From CAVPMN01 sp963706425 (GTDB lineage Bacteria; Actinomycetota; Acidimicrobiia; Acidimicrobiales; Acidimicrobilacustridaceae), in NCBI GenBank assembly GCA_963706425.1, contig CAVPMN010000020.1:2046001-2110000 (forward strand): DNA of 64,000 bases. Reading direction: 5' to 3'. Numbering within the stretch: the first letter of the stretch is position 1; each line of letters starts with the position of its first letter. The position numbers and the translations under genes were made by a program. This document shows, in pieces, positions 46,565 through 55,531 of this stretch. Below the pieces are notes generated by a model that was given only the letters and a program-made list of their open reading frames with translations, ran no database searches and was not told where the DNA came from.

Positions 46565-47020
46565 TCAGGCGTCGCCCGGCGTCTGAGCGACGCTCGTGGT
46601 CAGGGTGTGGAGGAAGCCCACGACGATCTTGCGCTCCCTTGCGCTGAGCGTGTCGGTCGCGGCGTCGACGGCCCGAAAGTAGGGCACGAGCTGGTCCTCG
46701 CCGAGTCGGCGGGCCTCGTCGGTGAGCGAGACGATCACCTTGCGACGGTCGTCAGGGTGCGGGTCGCGACGGGCCCATCCGAGGCCTTCGAGGCGGCCCA
46801 GCAGTGCGGTGACCGACCCAGACGTGAGCGACAGCCGGTCGCCGAGCTCGCCGGGGGTCATCGGCCCGAGCGCGTCGAGTGCTTCGAGGGCGTCGTAGTC
46901 GCTGCGGGTGGCGCCGACTCGCCGGCAGAGCCCGGCGATCCAACGGTCTCGTTCCATGGCGAACCGGCGGAGCAACAAGAGCACCTCGAGTCGTTGGTGG
47001 TCCTCAGCAGGAGCGGCCAT
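46565..47020 (-). CDS. MarR-family transcriptional regulator
   Basis: A 151-residue winged-helix regulator. The recognition region reads MTPGELGDRLSLTSGSVTAL, and the wing is RDPHPDDRRKVIVSLTD, as in most MarR proteins. ATG 47020 is chosen over upstream starts, which would read through the operator region. Two CTTGA-N3-TCAAG palindromes upstream (47044-47090) lie between it and the divergent membrane/epimerase gene, so it probably represses both itself and that gene. The uridine-kinase-like gene follows it in the same operon. Confidence 0.9.
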   Translation of the reverse strand: MAAPAEDHQRLEVLLLLRRFAMERDRWIAGLCRRVGATRSDYDALEALDALGPMTPGELGDRLSLTSGSVTALLGRLEGLGWARRDPHPDDRRKVIVSLTDEARRLGEDQLVPYFRAVDAATDTLSARERKIVVGFLHTLTTSVAQTPGDA

Positions 47021-47043
47021 GGCAGCCACCCTAGCGGAGTTCT

Positions 47044-47090
47044 CTTGACTATCAAGCCTCTTGACAACCATAGATATCTTGACAATCAAG
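47044..47090. promoter_or_regulatory. MarR-type double operator
   Basis: Two perfect palindromes, CTTGA-CTA-TCAAG (47044-47056) and CTTGA-CAA-TCAAG (47078-47090), lie 34 nt apart with a half-site between them, and TTGACA -35-like elements overlap them. The divergent MarR gene makes binding by that protein the simplest explanation. Confidence 0.8.
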
Positions 47091-47126
47091 AGAACTGGCC
47101 CAAGCGCCCGTCCCGAGGAGACCGCC

Positions 47127-48809
47127 ATGAAGAACCGCTCAGCCCAGATCGCCGGTGCCCTGATGATCACCGGAGCCCTGCTCGCCAACGTGGGCTTCCT
47201 CGTCCTCGGGTCGCGGTTCGACTACCCCGACGTGCTCGGCCGGCCGGCCCCAGAGGTGCTGGCGATGTTCCACGATGACGCCGCCGTCATCGCGGCCCTG
47301 TTCGCGCTGTTGGCCCTCGCGTCGGCGGTGATGATCCCGATCGCCTGGCTGTCGCGCTCGACTCATCCCGGCGGCCGCACCCGGCAGGTGATGGTGGTCG
47401 CAGGGATCGCAGCCGGCGTCGTGCAGGTCATCGGCCTGCTCCGTTGGCCGCTGTTCGTCCCTGGCCTGGCCGACACCGTGGCCGACCCCGCCACGACGGC
47501 TGCGGCTCGGGCCGACGCCGTCGACACGTTCCAGACCCTTCACGATCTGCTCGGCGGTGTGATCGGTGAGTCGTTCGGCTACGCGCTGACCGCGGTGTGG
47601 ACCCTCGCCATGGTGCGCGGGCTCCAGCACCGACCCGGCCGGTGGTTCGCCCCGCTCGGCACGGTGTCGGCGGTGCTCATCGCCACCGGGCTCCTCGAAA
47701 AGGCCGGCGTCGAGATCGCCGGGCTCACCAACTTCGTCGGCTATCTCGCCTGGAGCGGCTGGATGATCGCCCTCGGCATCTTCCTCATCCGCCGATACCG
47801 GACGCCGGTCGAGGCGACGGTGGGGTCGGTCGATGCCGGCTCGTACGGTGGCGGCATGAGCGCCACCCACGTCGTGTTCGGTACGGGCCCTGCAGGCACG
47901 GCCGTCGCCGAGGCGCTCGTCGCCCAGGGCACGCCGGTGCGCATGGTGAACCGCAGCGGTCGACCGAGCCTGGCCGATGTCGAGACCGTGGGTGGCGACG
48001 CCACCGACGTCTCGTTCGCCCGGTCGGTGACCGGCGACGCCGAGGCGGTCTACTTCTGCCTCAACGCGTCGCGGTACGACCGGTGGGCCGAGGAGTTTCC
48101 CCCGCTGCAGCAGGCGGTGGTGTCGGCCGCGGCCGCGGCCGGCGCCAAGCTGGTGGTGCTCGAGAACCTCTACCTCTACGGGCCGACCGACGGGCCGATC
48201 CGCGAGGACACCCCCAGCCATCCGACCAGCACGAAGAGCCGCACCCGAGCGGCCATGTCGGCCGAGTTGCTCGATGCCCACCGCAGAGGCGACGTGCGGG
48301 TGGCGATCGGTCGAGCCGCGGACTTCGTGGGACCGGGCGTGCGTAGCTCCGCGCTCGGCGAGTTCGTCTTCGAACCGGCGGTGCGCGGCAAACGGGCCCA
48401 GACGATGGGTCGCGTCGACGCCCCCCACACCTACACCTACGTGCCCGACCTGGGGCGCAACCTCGTCCTCCTCGCCAGCAGCGACGAGGCCTACGGGCGG
48501 GCCTGGCACCTCCCCAACCCGCCCACGCGCCCGACTCGCGAGATCATCGCCGACATCTACGCCGCTGCGGGCTCGACGCAGACCGGCATCACTGCGCTCA
48601 ACCTCCCGATGATCCGGGTGCTCGGCCTCTTCAACCGCAGCATCCGCGAGCTGCGGCACACCTACTACCAGTTCGCGGCCCCGTTCGTGGTCGACGACGG
48701 CGCGTTCCGTTCCGCGTTCGGAGGGCACACCACCGAGTGGCCCGAGATCATCGGCGCCACGGTCGAGTGGTATCGCGAGCACCTCACCCCTCCGCTCGCG
48801 TCCTCCTGA
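47127..48809 (+). CDS. DUF4386-like membrane domain fused to NAD-dependent epimerase domain
   Basis: 560 residues. The first 230 form about six helices of DUF4386 type (IAGALMITGALLANVGFLVL; LAWSGWMIALGIFLI). From about residue 244 an NAD-dependent epimerase/dehydratase domain begins (VVFGTGPAGTAVAEALVAQG), with VLENLYLYGPTDGP holding a Tyr-containing active-site region. The junction (VGSVDAGSYGGGM) looks like read-through intergenic DNA, and ATG 47856 would be a natural start for a separate epimerase, so two genes may have merged by loss of a stop. ATG 47127 follows GAGGAGACC. It is probably controlled by the MarR operator. Confidence 0.75.
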   Translation: MKNRSAQIAGALMITGALLANVGFLVLGSRFDYPDVLGRPAPEVLAMFHDDAAVIAALFALLALASAVMIPIAWLSRSTHPGGRTRQVMVVAGIAAGVVQVIGLLRWPLFVPGLADTVADPATTAAARADAVDTFQTLHDLLGGVIGESFGYALTAVWTLAMVRGLQHRPGRWFAPLGTVSAVLIATGLLEKAGVEIAGLTNFVGYLAWSGWMIALGIFLIRRYRTPVEATVGSVDAGSYGGGMSATHVVFGTGPAGTAVAEALVAQGTPVRMVNRSGRPSLADVETVGGDATDVSFARSVTGDAEAVYFCLNASRYDRWAEEFPPLQQAVVSAAAAAGAKLVVLENLYLYGPTDGPIREDTPSHPTSTKSRTRAAMSAELLDAHRRGDVRVAIGRAADFVGPGVRSSALGEFVFEPAVRGKRAQTMGRVDAPHTYTYVPDLGRNLVLLASSDEAYGRAWHLPNPPTRPTREIIADIYAAAGSTQTGITALNLPMIRVLGLFNRSIRELRHTYYQFAAPFVVDDGAFRSAFGGHTTEWPEIIGATVEWYREHLTPPLASS

Positions 48810-48877
48810 TCGTCGGGCCGACCCGTTACGGTGCCGTCGCATCGGCCGACCCCGAACCTGAGCCCAGTGGAGCAGTG

Positions 48878-50101
48878 ATGAACACACGACGCATCGAGTA
48901 CGCCGGATCGGTGCACGACCACCGGGAGATCGAGGCCGTGGTCGAGGTGCTCAGAGGTGGGCCCACTGCGCTGCGCATCGGCAAGAACGTGCGCGGCATG
49001 GAAGAGCGGGTGGCCGCCCTGTTCGGCAAGCGCCGGGGCGTCATGTGCAACTCGGGCTCGTCGGCGCTCTACCTGGCCATCGAGGTGCTGGGCCTCGAAC
49101 CGGGCGACGAGATCATCACGTCTGCGGTCACGTTCTCGACCGACATCGCGCCGATCCTGCGCGCCGGCCTGGTGCCGGCGTTCGTCGACGTGACGCCGAC
49201 CACGTTCCAGATCGACGTGGCCGCCATCGAGGAGATGATCGGGCCGCGCACGCGAGCGATCCTCGCGCCCAACCTCATCGGCAACGCACCGGACTGGGAC
49301 GCCATCCGGGTGATCGCCGACCGGCACGGCCTGGCGGTCGTCGAGGATTCGTGCGACGCGCTGGGCCTCACCTTGCGGGGTACGCCCACGGGCACCCGAG
49401 CCGACATCAGCCTCACCAGCTTTGCGCTGTCGCACATCATCACCGCCGCGGGCACCGGCGGCATGGTGTGCTTCGACGACGATGCGCTCGCCGACCAGGC
49501 CTTGTTGTTGCGGCGGTGGGGGCGACGCTCCGAGGTGCAGCTGTTCGGGTCGAGCAGGGGCACCGGTCAGCGCTTCTTCTCGACCATCGACGGCGACATC
49601 GAGTACGACAACCTGTTCATCTTCGACGAGCTCGGATGGAACTTCGAGCCGTCGGAGGTGTCGGCCGCCTTCGGCCTGGTGCAGCTCGACAAGCTGGCGG
49701 CCAACCTGGCTCGGCGGCAACGCAACTTCGAGTTGACGGCGGCCGAGTTCGCCCGTTGGCCCGAGTGGTTCGCGGTCGGCGAGCTCACGGCCGATGTCGA
49801 GACCGGATGGCACATGTTCCCGGTGTTGATCGACGAGGCGTCCGGCATCAGGCGGGCCGAGTTCCAGTCGTGGATGGAGGGGCACGGCATCGACACGCGA
49901 ATGGTGTGGACGGGCAACGCCGCTCGGCAACCGGCCTTCCGTGATCGGCCGCATCGCTTGCCCGCCGGCGGCCTGCCGAACGCCGACCGGGTCATGGAAC
50001 GGGGCGTGGTGCTGCCCAACAGTCACAACATGACCGACGACGACTGCGCCTACATCGGCGAGACGGTGGCCGGTTTCCTCGCCGATCGAGGACTGGCCTG
50101 A
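48878..50101 (+). CDS. DegT-family PLP/PMP sugar 3-dehydratase-like enzyme with His in place of Lys
   Basis: 407 residues of the DegT/DnrJ/EryC1/ArnB fold. At the position of the PLP lysine there is His186, in SFALSHIITAAGTGG. This is the hallmark of ColD (GDP-4-keto-6-deoxymannose 3-dehydratase) and of RfbH/AscC dehydratases rather than aminotransferases. The region EDSCDALGLTLRGTPTG also matches RfbH-like proteins, but the Cys residues of the RfbH iron-sulfur site are absent. ATG 48878; a TACGGT box lies at 48827-48832. Its stop overlaps the start of an SDR gene, so the pair may act on one deoxysugar. Confidence 0.85.
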   Translation: MNTRRIEYAGSVHDHREIEAVVEVLRGGPTALRIGKNVRGMEERVAALFGKRRGVMCNSGSSALYLAIEVLGLEPGDEIITSAVTFSTDIAPILRAGLVPAFVDVTPTTFQIDVAAIEEMIGPRTRAILAPNLIGNAPDWDAIRVIADRHGLAVVEDSCDALGLTLRGTPTGTRADISLTSFALSHIITAAGTGGMVCFDDDALADQALLLRRWGRRSEVQLFGSSRGTGQRFFSTIDGDIEYDNLFIFDELGWNFEPSEVSAAFGLVQLDKLAANLARRQRNFELTAAEFARWPEWFAVGELTADVETGWHMFPVLIDEASGIRRAEFQSWMEGHGIDTRMVWTGNAARQPAFRDRPHRLPAGGLPNADRVMERGVVLPNSHNMTDDDCAYIGETVAGFLADRGLA

Positions 50102-50928
50102 TGCCGGTTCGGTCGGAGCGTTTCGCCGGGAGACGGGCGCTGGTCACCGGCGCCAGCCGAGGCATCGGCGCAGCGACCGCGGAGCGGCTGGCAGCCGAAG
50201 GTGCCGCCGTGGCCATCACCGCCCGCACGGCCGAGCAGCACGCCCATCTCTCGGGCAGTCTGGCCGAGACGGCCGCCCGACTCGAGCGCTACGGCCACGA
50301 CATGGTTGCCGTCGTGGCCGATCTCACCGATGAGCACGCCCGGTCGCAGGTGGTGGCCGAAGCGGTCGACGGGCTGGGTGGCCCGCTCGACATCCTGGTG
50401 AACAACGCCGCGGCCGCCATGTACGCGCCGGTGCTCGACTTCCCGCTCAAGCGGCGTCGGGTCCTGTTCGAGGCCAACGTCTTCGCGCCCGTCGACCTGG
50501 CGGCGGCGGCGGTGCCGGCCATGGTGGCGGCGGGGGCCGGGTGGATCGTGAACGTGTCGAGCGGAGCGGCCCGTCCGTTCGTCGGTCCCCCGTTCGACCT
50601 CGGTCCCCAGGGTTCGACCATCGCCACCTATGGCGCGTCGAAGGCCGCACTCAACCGGCTGACCAACGCCATGGCGGCCGAGTTGGAGGGCACCGGCGTG
50701 CGGGTGAACGGCATCGAGCCGCGGGCCGCAGTGATGACCGAGGGTGCGACCGCACTGGTCGGCGACCGCGTGCGGTCCGATCAGATCGAGTCGCTCGAGC
50801 AGATGGTCGAGGCGATCGTCGCCCTGTGCGACTGCCCGGTCGACGTCACCGGCGGTGCGTTCGTCAGCCTCGATCTGCTCGCCGCCTGGGGCCTCGACGT
50901 GCACGGCCTCGACGGCCGCGTGCTCTAG
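50101..50928 (+). CDS. short-chain dehydrogenase/reductase
   Basis: A 275-residue classical SDR. The cofactor loop is TGASRGIGAATAE near residue 17, NNAAAAM is the NNAG-type motif, and the catalytic set includes Ser in NVSSGAARP and the YGASK pair. The start codon ATG 50101 overlaps the stop of the dehydratase gene, suggesting successive steps, for example reduction of a deoxyketosugar made by the upstream enzyme. This link is inference. Confidence 0.9.
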   Translation: MPVRSERFAGRRALVTGASRGIGAATAERLAAEGAAVAITARTAEQHAHLSGSLAETAARLERYGHDMVAVVADLTDEHARSQVVAEAVDGLGGPLDILVNNAAAAMYAPVLDFPLKRRRVLFEANVFAPVDLAAAAVPAMVAAGAGWIVNVSSGAARPFVGPPFDLGPQGSTIATYGASKAALNRLTNAMAAELEGTGVRVNGIEPRAAVMTEGATALVGDRVRSDQIESLEQMVEAIVALCDCPVDVTGGAFVSLDLLAAWGLDVHGLDGRVL

Positions 50929-50982
50929 CGACACCTCTTGGCGATCGGCGCGTCTCGCAACGCGACCGCACGGCCGGGTTGG

Positions 50983-52014
50983 TCAGATCGCGACGACGAC
51001 CTTCCCGCGGGCTTCGCCACCGCGCACGCGGGCGATCGCCGCTGCGGTGTCGGCCAGTGCGTAGGTGCGGTCGATCACCGGGACGACGCGACCCGCTTCG
51101 ATGTGACCACGCAGCTCCTCGAGGTCGGCAGCGTTCTCCGTCGAGGCCAGCATCGTCAGCTTCTGGCTCACGAACATCGACCGCACCACCGCGCCGAGCG
51201 AACGTTGGAAGCCGCCGAGCCAACGGCCGCCGGTCTCGCCGCCGACCACCACGAGGGTGCCGTGGCGGGTCATGACCCTCCGAAGATGTGACAGCCGGCG
51301 GTTGCCTCCGGTGTCGATGATCACGTCGTAGCGGCGCTCGCCGACCGTGAAGTCCTCGGCGGTGTAGTCGATGACGTGATCCGCCCCGACGGAGCGGACG
51401 AGGTCGACCTTGTCGGTGCGGCACACACCCGTGACCTCGGCGCCGAGGGCCTTGGCGATCTGCACGGCGAACAGGCCCACGCCTCCGGACGCTCCGACGA
51501 CCAGCACCCGCTGGCCTGGCTGCACCTGTGCCTTGCGCACCGCCTGCAGCGCCGTCGACGCCGAGATCGGAACCGCAGCGGCCTGCTCGAAGGAGAGGTT
51601 CGCCGGCTTGGTGGCGAGCATGTCCGGTCGAGCAGAGGCGTACTCGGCGAACGAACCCTCGCAGGTGCCGTAGACATCGTCGCCAGGCGCGCAGTCGGTC
51701 ACGTCCCGGCCGACGGCGACCACCGTCCCGGCGAGACAACGCCCCGGGTTCGGCGCCTTTGGTGCGCGCACGCCGAATCCCGCCATGCGCACCGCGTAGG
51801 GCAGCCCGGTCATCACGTGCCACGTGCCCATGTCGACGCTGGCCGCTTCGACGCGCACCAGCACCTCGTCATCCCCGATCGAGGGACGCTCGACCTGGGC
51901 CAGGCGCAACACGGTGGCGGGGTCGGTTCCGTAGGACTCCTGGACGATGGCCTGCATGGTCGACGCAGTGGCAGGCCTGGCGGCGTTCTCGGGGCTGGTT
52001 CTCGGGGTGTTCAT
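50983..52014 (-). CDS. zinc-free NADPH:quinone oxidoreductase-like MDR enzyme
   Basis: A 343-residue medium-chain dehydrogenase/reductase. The nucleotide loop is VLVVGASGGVGLFAVQIAKA near residue 160, and the segment DDVYGTCEGSFAEY is typical of quinone oxidoreductase-like members; catalytic-zinc ligands are missing. ATG 52014 follows GAGGACACC. It is divergent from the TetR gene at 52128, with a dyad operator between them, so it is the likely regulated target and may serve in detoxification of electrophiles or quinones. Confidence 0.9.
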   Translation of the reverse strand: MNTPRTSPENAARPATASTMQAIVQESYGTDPATVLRLAQVERPSIGDDEVLVRVEAASVDMGTWHVMTGLPYAVRMAGFGVRAPKAPNPGRCLAGTVVAVGRDVTDCAPGDDVYGTCEGSFAEYASARPDMLATKPANLSFEQAAAVPISASTALQAVRKAQVQPGQRVLVVGASGGVGLFAVQIAKALGAEVTGVCRTDKVDLVRSVGADHVIDYTAEDFTVGERRYDVIIDTGGNRRLSHLRRVMTRHGTLVVVGGETGGRWLGGFQRSLGAVVRSMFVSQKLTMLASTENAADLEELRGHIEAGRVVPVIDRTYALADTAAAIARVRGGEARGKVVVAI

Positions 52015-52057
52015 GGTGTCCTCGCTCTCAGGGCCATCTCGGCGGCTCGCGGGTGGC

Positions 52058-52072
52058 ACTTACGGTGTAAGT
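52058..52072. promoter_or_regulatory. TetR-type operator
   Basis: A perfect dyad ACTTAC-GGT-GTAAGT (52058-52072) followed by a second half-site ACGTAAGT at 52087-52094, between the divergent oxidoreductase and TetR genes. Confidence 0.72.
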
Positions 52073-52127
52073 AGTGTAGACATACGACGTAAGTTTCCGC
52101 AAGAGGTCCCCGAGAGAAAGCGGATCG

Positions 52128-52796
52128 ATGGCGAGCAAGAAGCCGATCGCGGTGCCCAGGGTGCCGCTCAACCGTGAGCGGGTGCTGCTGGCTGCCGTCG
52201 CCCTGGCGGATGAGCACGGGCTCGAGTCCGTCAGCATGCGCCGGCTCGGGGAGACGCTCGGGGTCGAGGCCATGTCGCTCTACAACCATGTGGCCAACAA
52301 GAGCGACCTGCTCGACGGCATGGTCGACCGGGTCTTCGGTGAGATCGACCTTCCGGCGCCCGATGCCGACTGGCGGGTCGCCATGCGCCAGCGGGCGATC
52401 TCGGCCCGTGATGTTCTCTCGCGCCACCCCTGGGCCATCGGCCTGATGGACTCGCGGAGCACCCCGGGGCCGGCGACGCTGCGCCACCACGACGCGGTGA
52501 TCGGCAGCCTCCGGAGCGGGGGATTCTCCGTGGAGCTGGCGGCGCACGCGTTCTCGCTGCTCGACAGCTACCTCTACGGCTTCGCGTTGCAGGAGGCGAG
52601 CCTGCCGTTCAGCACGGGCGAGGAGACCGCAGAGCTGGCGCAAGCACTCATGGCGAGTGTTCCGACCGACCACTATCCGCATCTCGCCGAGCTCACCGTC
52701 GAGCATGTGCTCCAGCCCGGCTACGACTATCGCGCCGAGTTCGAGTTCGGGCTCGACCTCATCCTCGACGGCCTCGATCGGGCCAGAGAGCCCTGA
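52128..52796 (+). CDS. TetR-family regulator with TetR_C-like ligand domain
   Basis: A 222-residue repressor. The helix-turn-helix lies near residues 32-60 (LESVSMRRLGETLGVEAMSL, then YNHVANKSDLL), and the C-terminal helical domain resembles the TetR_C class. ATG 52128 follows CGAGAGAAAG. The operator at 52058-52072 lies 55 nt upstream and is shared with the divergent oxidoreductase. Its 3' end overlaps the convergent hypothetical gene by 70 nt. Confidence 0.92.
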   Translation: MASKKPIAVPRVPLNRERVLLAAVALADEHGLESVSMRRLGETLGVEAMSLYNHVANKSDLLDGMVDRVFGEIDLPAPDADWRVAMRQRAISARDVLSRHPWAIGLMDSRSTPGPATLRHHDAVIGSLRSGGFSVELAAHAFSLLDSYLYGFALQEASLPFSTGEETAELAQALMASVPTDHYPHLAELTVEHVLQPGYDYRAEFEFGLDLILDGLDRAREP

Positions 52797-53381
52797 GGTG
52801 TCCCGCTCGTGCGTCGCTGGTCAGGCACCGGTCCCTGGTACGACTCGGCGCCGAACCACAGCGTGACGGTCGGACACGGGAGGTCGATCACCCAGTCGTG
52901 GTCCACCGTCACGTCCTCACACAACCAGCCGTCCGGCAGTCGCAACGTGCGCGGACGGCCGGGCTCCGTCTGGCGGACGTAGCGCAACCCGTCGCTGTCC
53001 ACCAGTGTCGGCACCGTGCGCCCGGCCGCGAACACGACCACATGGTGCTTGTCGACCAGCAGGCGTCGAGGGCCGTCGACCCCGACTCGCGTATCCCTCG
53101 GCCAGGCGCGGGCGAGCAACGCGCAAGAGCTCGATGCCTGCCACCATCATCTGGTCGCAGGGACCATCGGCGCCGGCCCCCGGCGATCGCCGAAACCAGG
53201 CCTCGTCCATGCATCCCGCTCCGAAGCCGCTCTTGACCAGAGGTGCCGGAGGTTCGAGCGCGTCGTAGTCGGCACGGCTCACGGGCCGTGAGGTCAACCA
53301 GATGTCGTGGGTGCTGGAGTCGTACAGCTCGAAGTGGGGTTGCCGCGGTTCGATGGTTCTGTTGGCTTCCACCGCGTCCAC
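52727..53381 (-). CDS. hypothetical protein (frameshifted near 53105)
   Basis: A protein of about 217 residues without recognised family. Both halves look coding (ADYDALEPPAPLVKSGFGAG with MMVAGIELLRVARPRLAE; then LLVDKHHVVVFAAGRTVPTL and DVTVDHDWVIDLPCPTVTLW). One extra base near 53105 splits them. The start is probably GTG 53381, 29 nt after the upstream secreted-protein stop. The last 25 residues are Arg/Ser-rich and antisense to the TetR gene, so the true stop may be earlier, with a further indel near 52830. Confidence 0.5.
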
Positions 53382-53409
53382 GTCGGTCCCTACAGCGGCG
53401 GCGGTCGCG

Positions 53410-55056
53410 TCAGCCGGTGAACCTCGGCGTGACTGCCGCCGCCGAAGCAGGCGATGCAACCGCTCCAGGCGCAGCCGTATCCCCGTCGACCTCTTGGCCG
53501 CACTGAGCCAGTTTCTCGCCCGTCCACGTGAGCTCGAGGGTCACCTCGCCGATCGGGCCGTCGTGGCCGTCGAGGGTCACGAGGAACTGAGGCCGGCTCG
53601 CATCGAGCGGCTGACTGGTGAGGTCGGCGCTTCCGTTCGCGTCGAGTGTCACGTCCGTCGCCCCTTCGATGAGCCCGCCGTCGCTGTTGCGGAACGCGAC
53701 CGTGCCTTGCGTGTACTGGCCGGGAGCGGGATCGAGAACCTGGATCTGCGTCCAGTCGACCGGCGTGCATTCCGGATCAGCGGGCACGACGGCGGACGCG
53801 AGCACCCGGATCGGCCCGGCTCCACACGCTTCGCCGCTGAACGCGTCGAAGTTCTGGATCTGCGCGTCGCCGTAGTCGGCGTTGATCCAGAGGCACACGG
53901 GCCGCTGAGGATCGGGGTTCACCGTGTAGACCAACCCCGCGTTCTCGATCGACAACGGGAAGTTGGGGCACCCTGCCGCCGCCCCGAAGTCGTAGCAGCG
54001 GACGGTGTCGCCCTCCCAGCTCGCGATGTAGACGCGGTCCTCGAGGATGAGGGGGACGGCGTTGTAGTAGTTGGTGTTCCCCATCGCCGCGCCCAGCCCA
54101 GGAGGGGCCGCAGTGGCCGCGCCGGCGAGCGTGTAGCACCACTCGTTGGTGGTCGGGAGACAGACACCGATGATGGCCCCGGTGCCGCTGAGCATCGGGA
54201 TGGGCGCACCGCCGTCGTATGACGCAGGCTGCTGCACCGGCCAGGCGCCACCGCACTTGGAGCCCGTCGCCGAGTCGAAGCACGCGAGCCAGCTGCCGGT
54301 GTTCATCCTCAGCGGGACGTAGACGCGGGTGCCAACGGCGGAGATCGATGCTCTCGGGCTGCTGTTGGTCGACGCAGCCGGAAGGCCCACGTCATAGTTC
54401 GGCGTGCCACAGCCCGACTGCGTTGCCATGTCGAAGCACATGAGCGTGTTGCCGGTGCCTTGCACGCCCTCGACCGCGGCGTAGTTGAACGCGTAGATCT
54501 TCGTGCCGATCTCGACGCCGGCGGTCGGTGACTGGCTGGAGCCGAGGCCCGTCGCGTTGCCGAGCACGGTGAAGCCACAGAACAGGTCTGCTGCGTCGGC
54601 GGGAAGTGTCGTATCGACGCAGACCACGCCGCGCGCCGAGTCGGATGCTCTCGTCGCGTAGGCGTAGAGATGGCCGTTGCCCGGATCGAGCACGGTCGAG
54701 GAGTGATCCGGGGTGCCGAAGTTGGTGCCACCCTCCTGCACGACCTTGTACGGCAAGCTCCAGCAGTTGCTGGCATCGACCTGTTTGTGGCAGGCCACGC
54801 GTAGCTCGGAGTTGTGGTGGTAGACGTTGTAGGCCGCCTCGGGTGTGAGAGAGATGTCCCAACCGTCGCCGCCTCCAGGGCTGGCGAAGTCGGACGCGGG
54901 TGCGACCGGGATCGTCACCTGCTCCTTGAAGGTCACCGTCTCGGCCCAGGACGATCCCGTGCCGGTGATGGATGCCACCAGCGCGAACGCCAGCGCAACC
55001 GCCAGCATCGATCCGCTCCTGAGAACGCCCCGGTCTGCTCGCCGCTGACCTTGCAT
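53410..55056 (-). CDS. secreted beta-propeller-like protein with C-terminal TPRFTG tag
   Basis: A 548-residue exported protein. The signal peptide is near residues 14-37 (LAVALAFALVASITGTGSSW). The body has repeated units with conserved Cys pairs and strands of the type RVYVPLRMNTGSWLACFD, DRVYIASWEGDTVRCYDF and LYAYATRASDSARGVVCVD, suggesting a PQQ-like or other beta-propeller of six or so blades stabilised by disulfides. A beta-sandwich domain and an Ala/Pro linker follow, ending TPRFTG. ATG 55056 follows GGGGGAAG. It shares its terminal hexapeptide with the protein at 5892-6473. Confidence 0.78.
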   Translation of the reverse strand: MQGQRRADRGVLRSGSMLAVALAFALVASITGTGSSWAETVTFKEQVTIPVAPASDFASPGGGDGWDISLTPEAAYNVYHHNSELRVACHKQVDASNCWSLPYKVVQEGGTNFGTPDHSSTVLDPGNGHLYAYATRASDSARGVVCVDTTLPADAADLFCGFTVLGNATGLGSSQSPTAGVEIGTKIYAFNYAAVEGVQGTGNTLMCFDMATQSGCGTPNYDVGLPAASTNSSPRASISAVGTRVYVPLRMNTGSWLACFDSATGSKCGGAWPVQQPASYDGGAPIPMLSGTGAIIGVCLPTTNEWCYTLAGAATAAPPGLGAAMGNTNYYNAVPLILEDRVYIASWEGDTVRCYDFGAAAGCPNFPLSIENAGLVYTVNPDPQRPVCLWINADYGDAQIQNFDAFSGEACGAGPIRVLASAVVPADPECTPVDWTQIQVLDPAPGQYTQGTVAFRNSDGGLIEGATDVTLDANGSADLTSQPLDASRPQFLVTLDGHDGPIGEVTLELTWTGEKLAQCGQEVDGDTAAPGAVASPASAAAVTPRFTG

Positions 55057-55259
55057 GGCTTCCCCCCATTTCTGCGCCGGACACGTATCCGTTCTGCATG
55101 GGCTCACGAGCCCGCAGCTGCGCAACGCAGAGACGGTAACCCGCCTGCGTGATCTCTGCCCGGAAAACTTCACGGAGCGCGGTGGCGCCGGTCGATGGAA
55201 GCCCGCGTCATGGTGCTCGACGCCATGTGCCGCTTGGGGTTCCGCCGGAATCAGCTCAG

Positions 55260-55333
55260 CGCGCTCGGAGGGACTCGAACCCCCAACCTTCTGATCCGTA
55301 GTCAGATGCTCTATCCAATTGAGCTACGAGCGC
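55260..55333 (-). tRNA. tRNA-Arg (anticodon ACG)
   Basis: The cloverleaf is complete on the minus strand: acceptor GCGCTCG paired with CGAGCGC, D arm GCTC/GAGC, anticodon stem TCTGA with loop CTACGGA, and T arm GGGGGTTCGAGTCCC. The 3' CCA is not encoded. Confidence 0.95.
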
Positions 55334-55531
55334 AGGGCAACGCAGTCTAGGCGGACCGCCCCGACCATCCCAAAGGAACACCCGGCCGGTGTTCCGCCAC
55401 GCGAACTCCTCCCGATACGGGGAGCGGTCGGCATCGAGCCGGGGGCAAAACCCGATGTGCCGCCGGCACAGGGCCGGCGGCACATCGATCGACGCTCGGG
55501 GGGCTGAGCGTCGGGGGGGGACAGGGAACGG

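Noticed and set aside
55057..55259. Possible cyclic-dinucleotide riboswitch upstream of the secreted beta-propeller gene
   Set aside because: The leader has ACGCAGGCGGGTTACC, faintly like a GEMM RNA, but the other conserved blocks (ACGCAAAGCC and the tetraloop helix) are missing.
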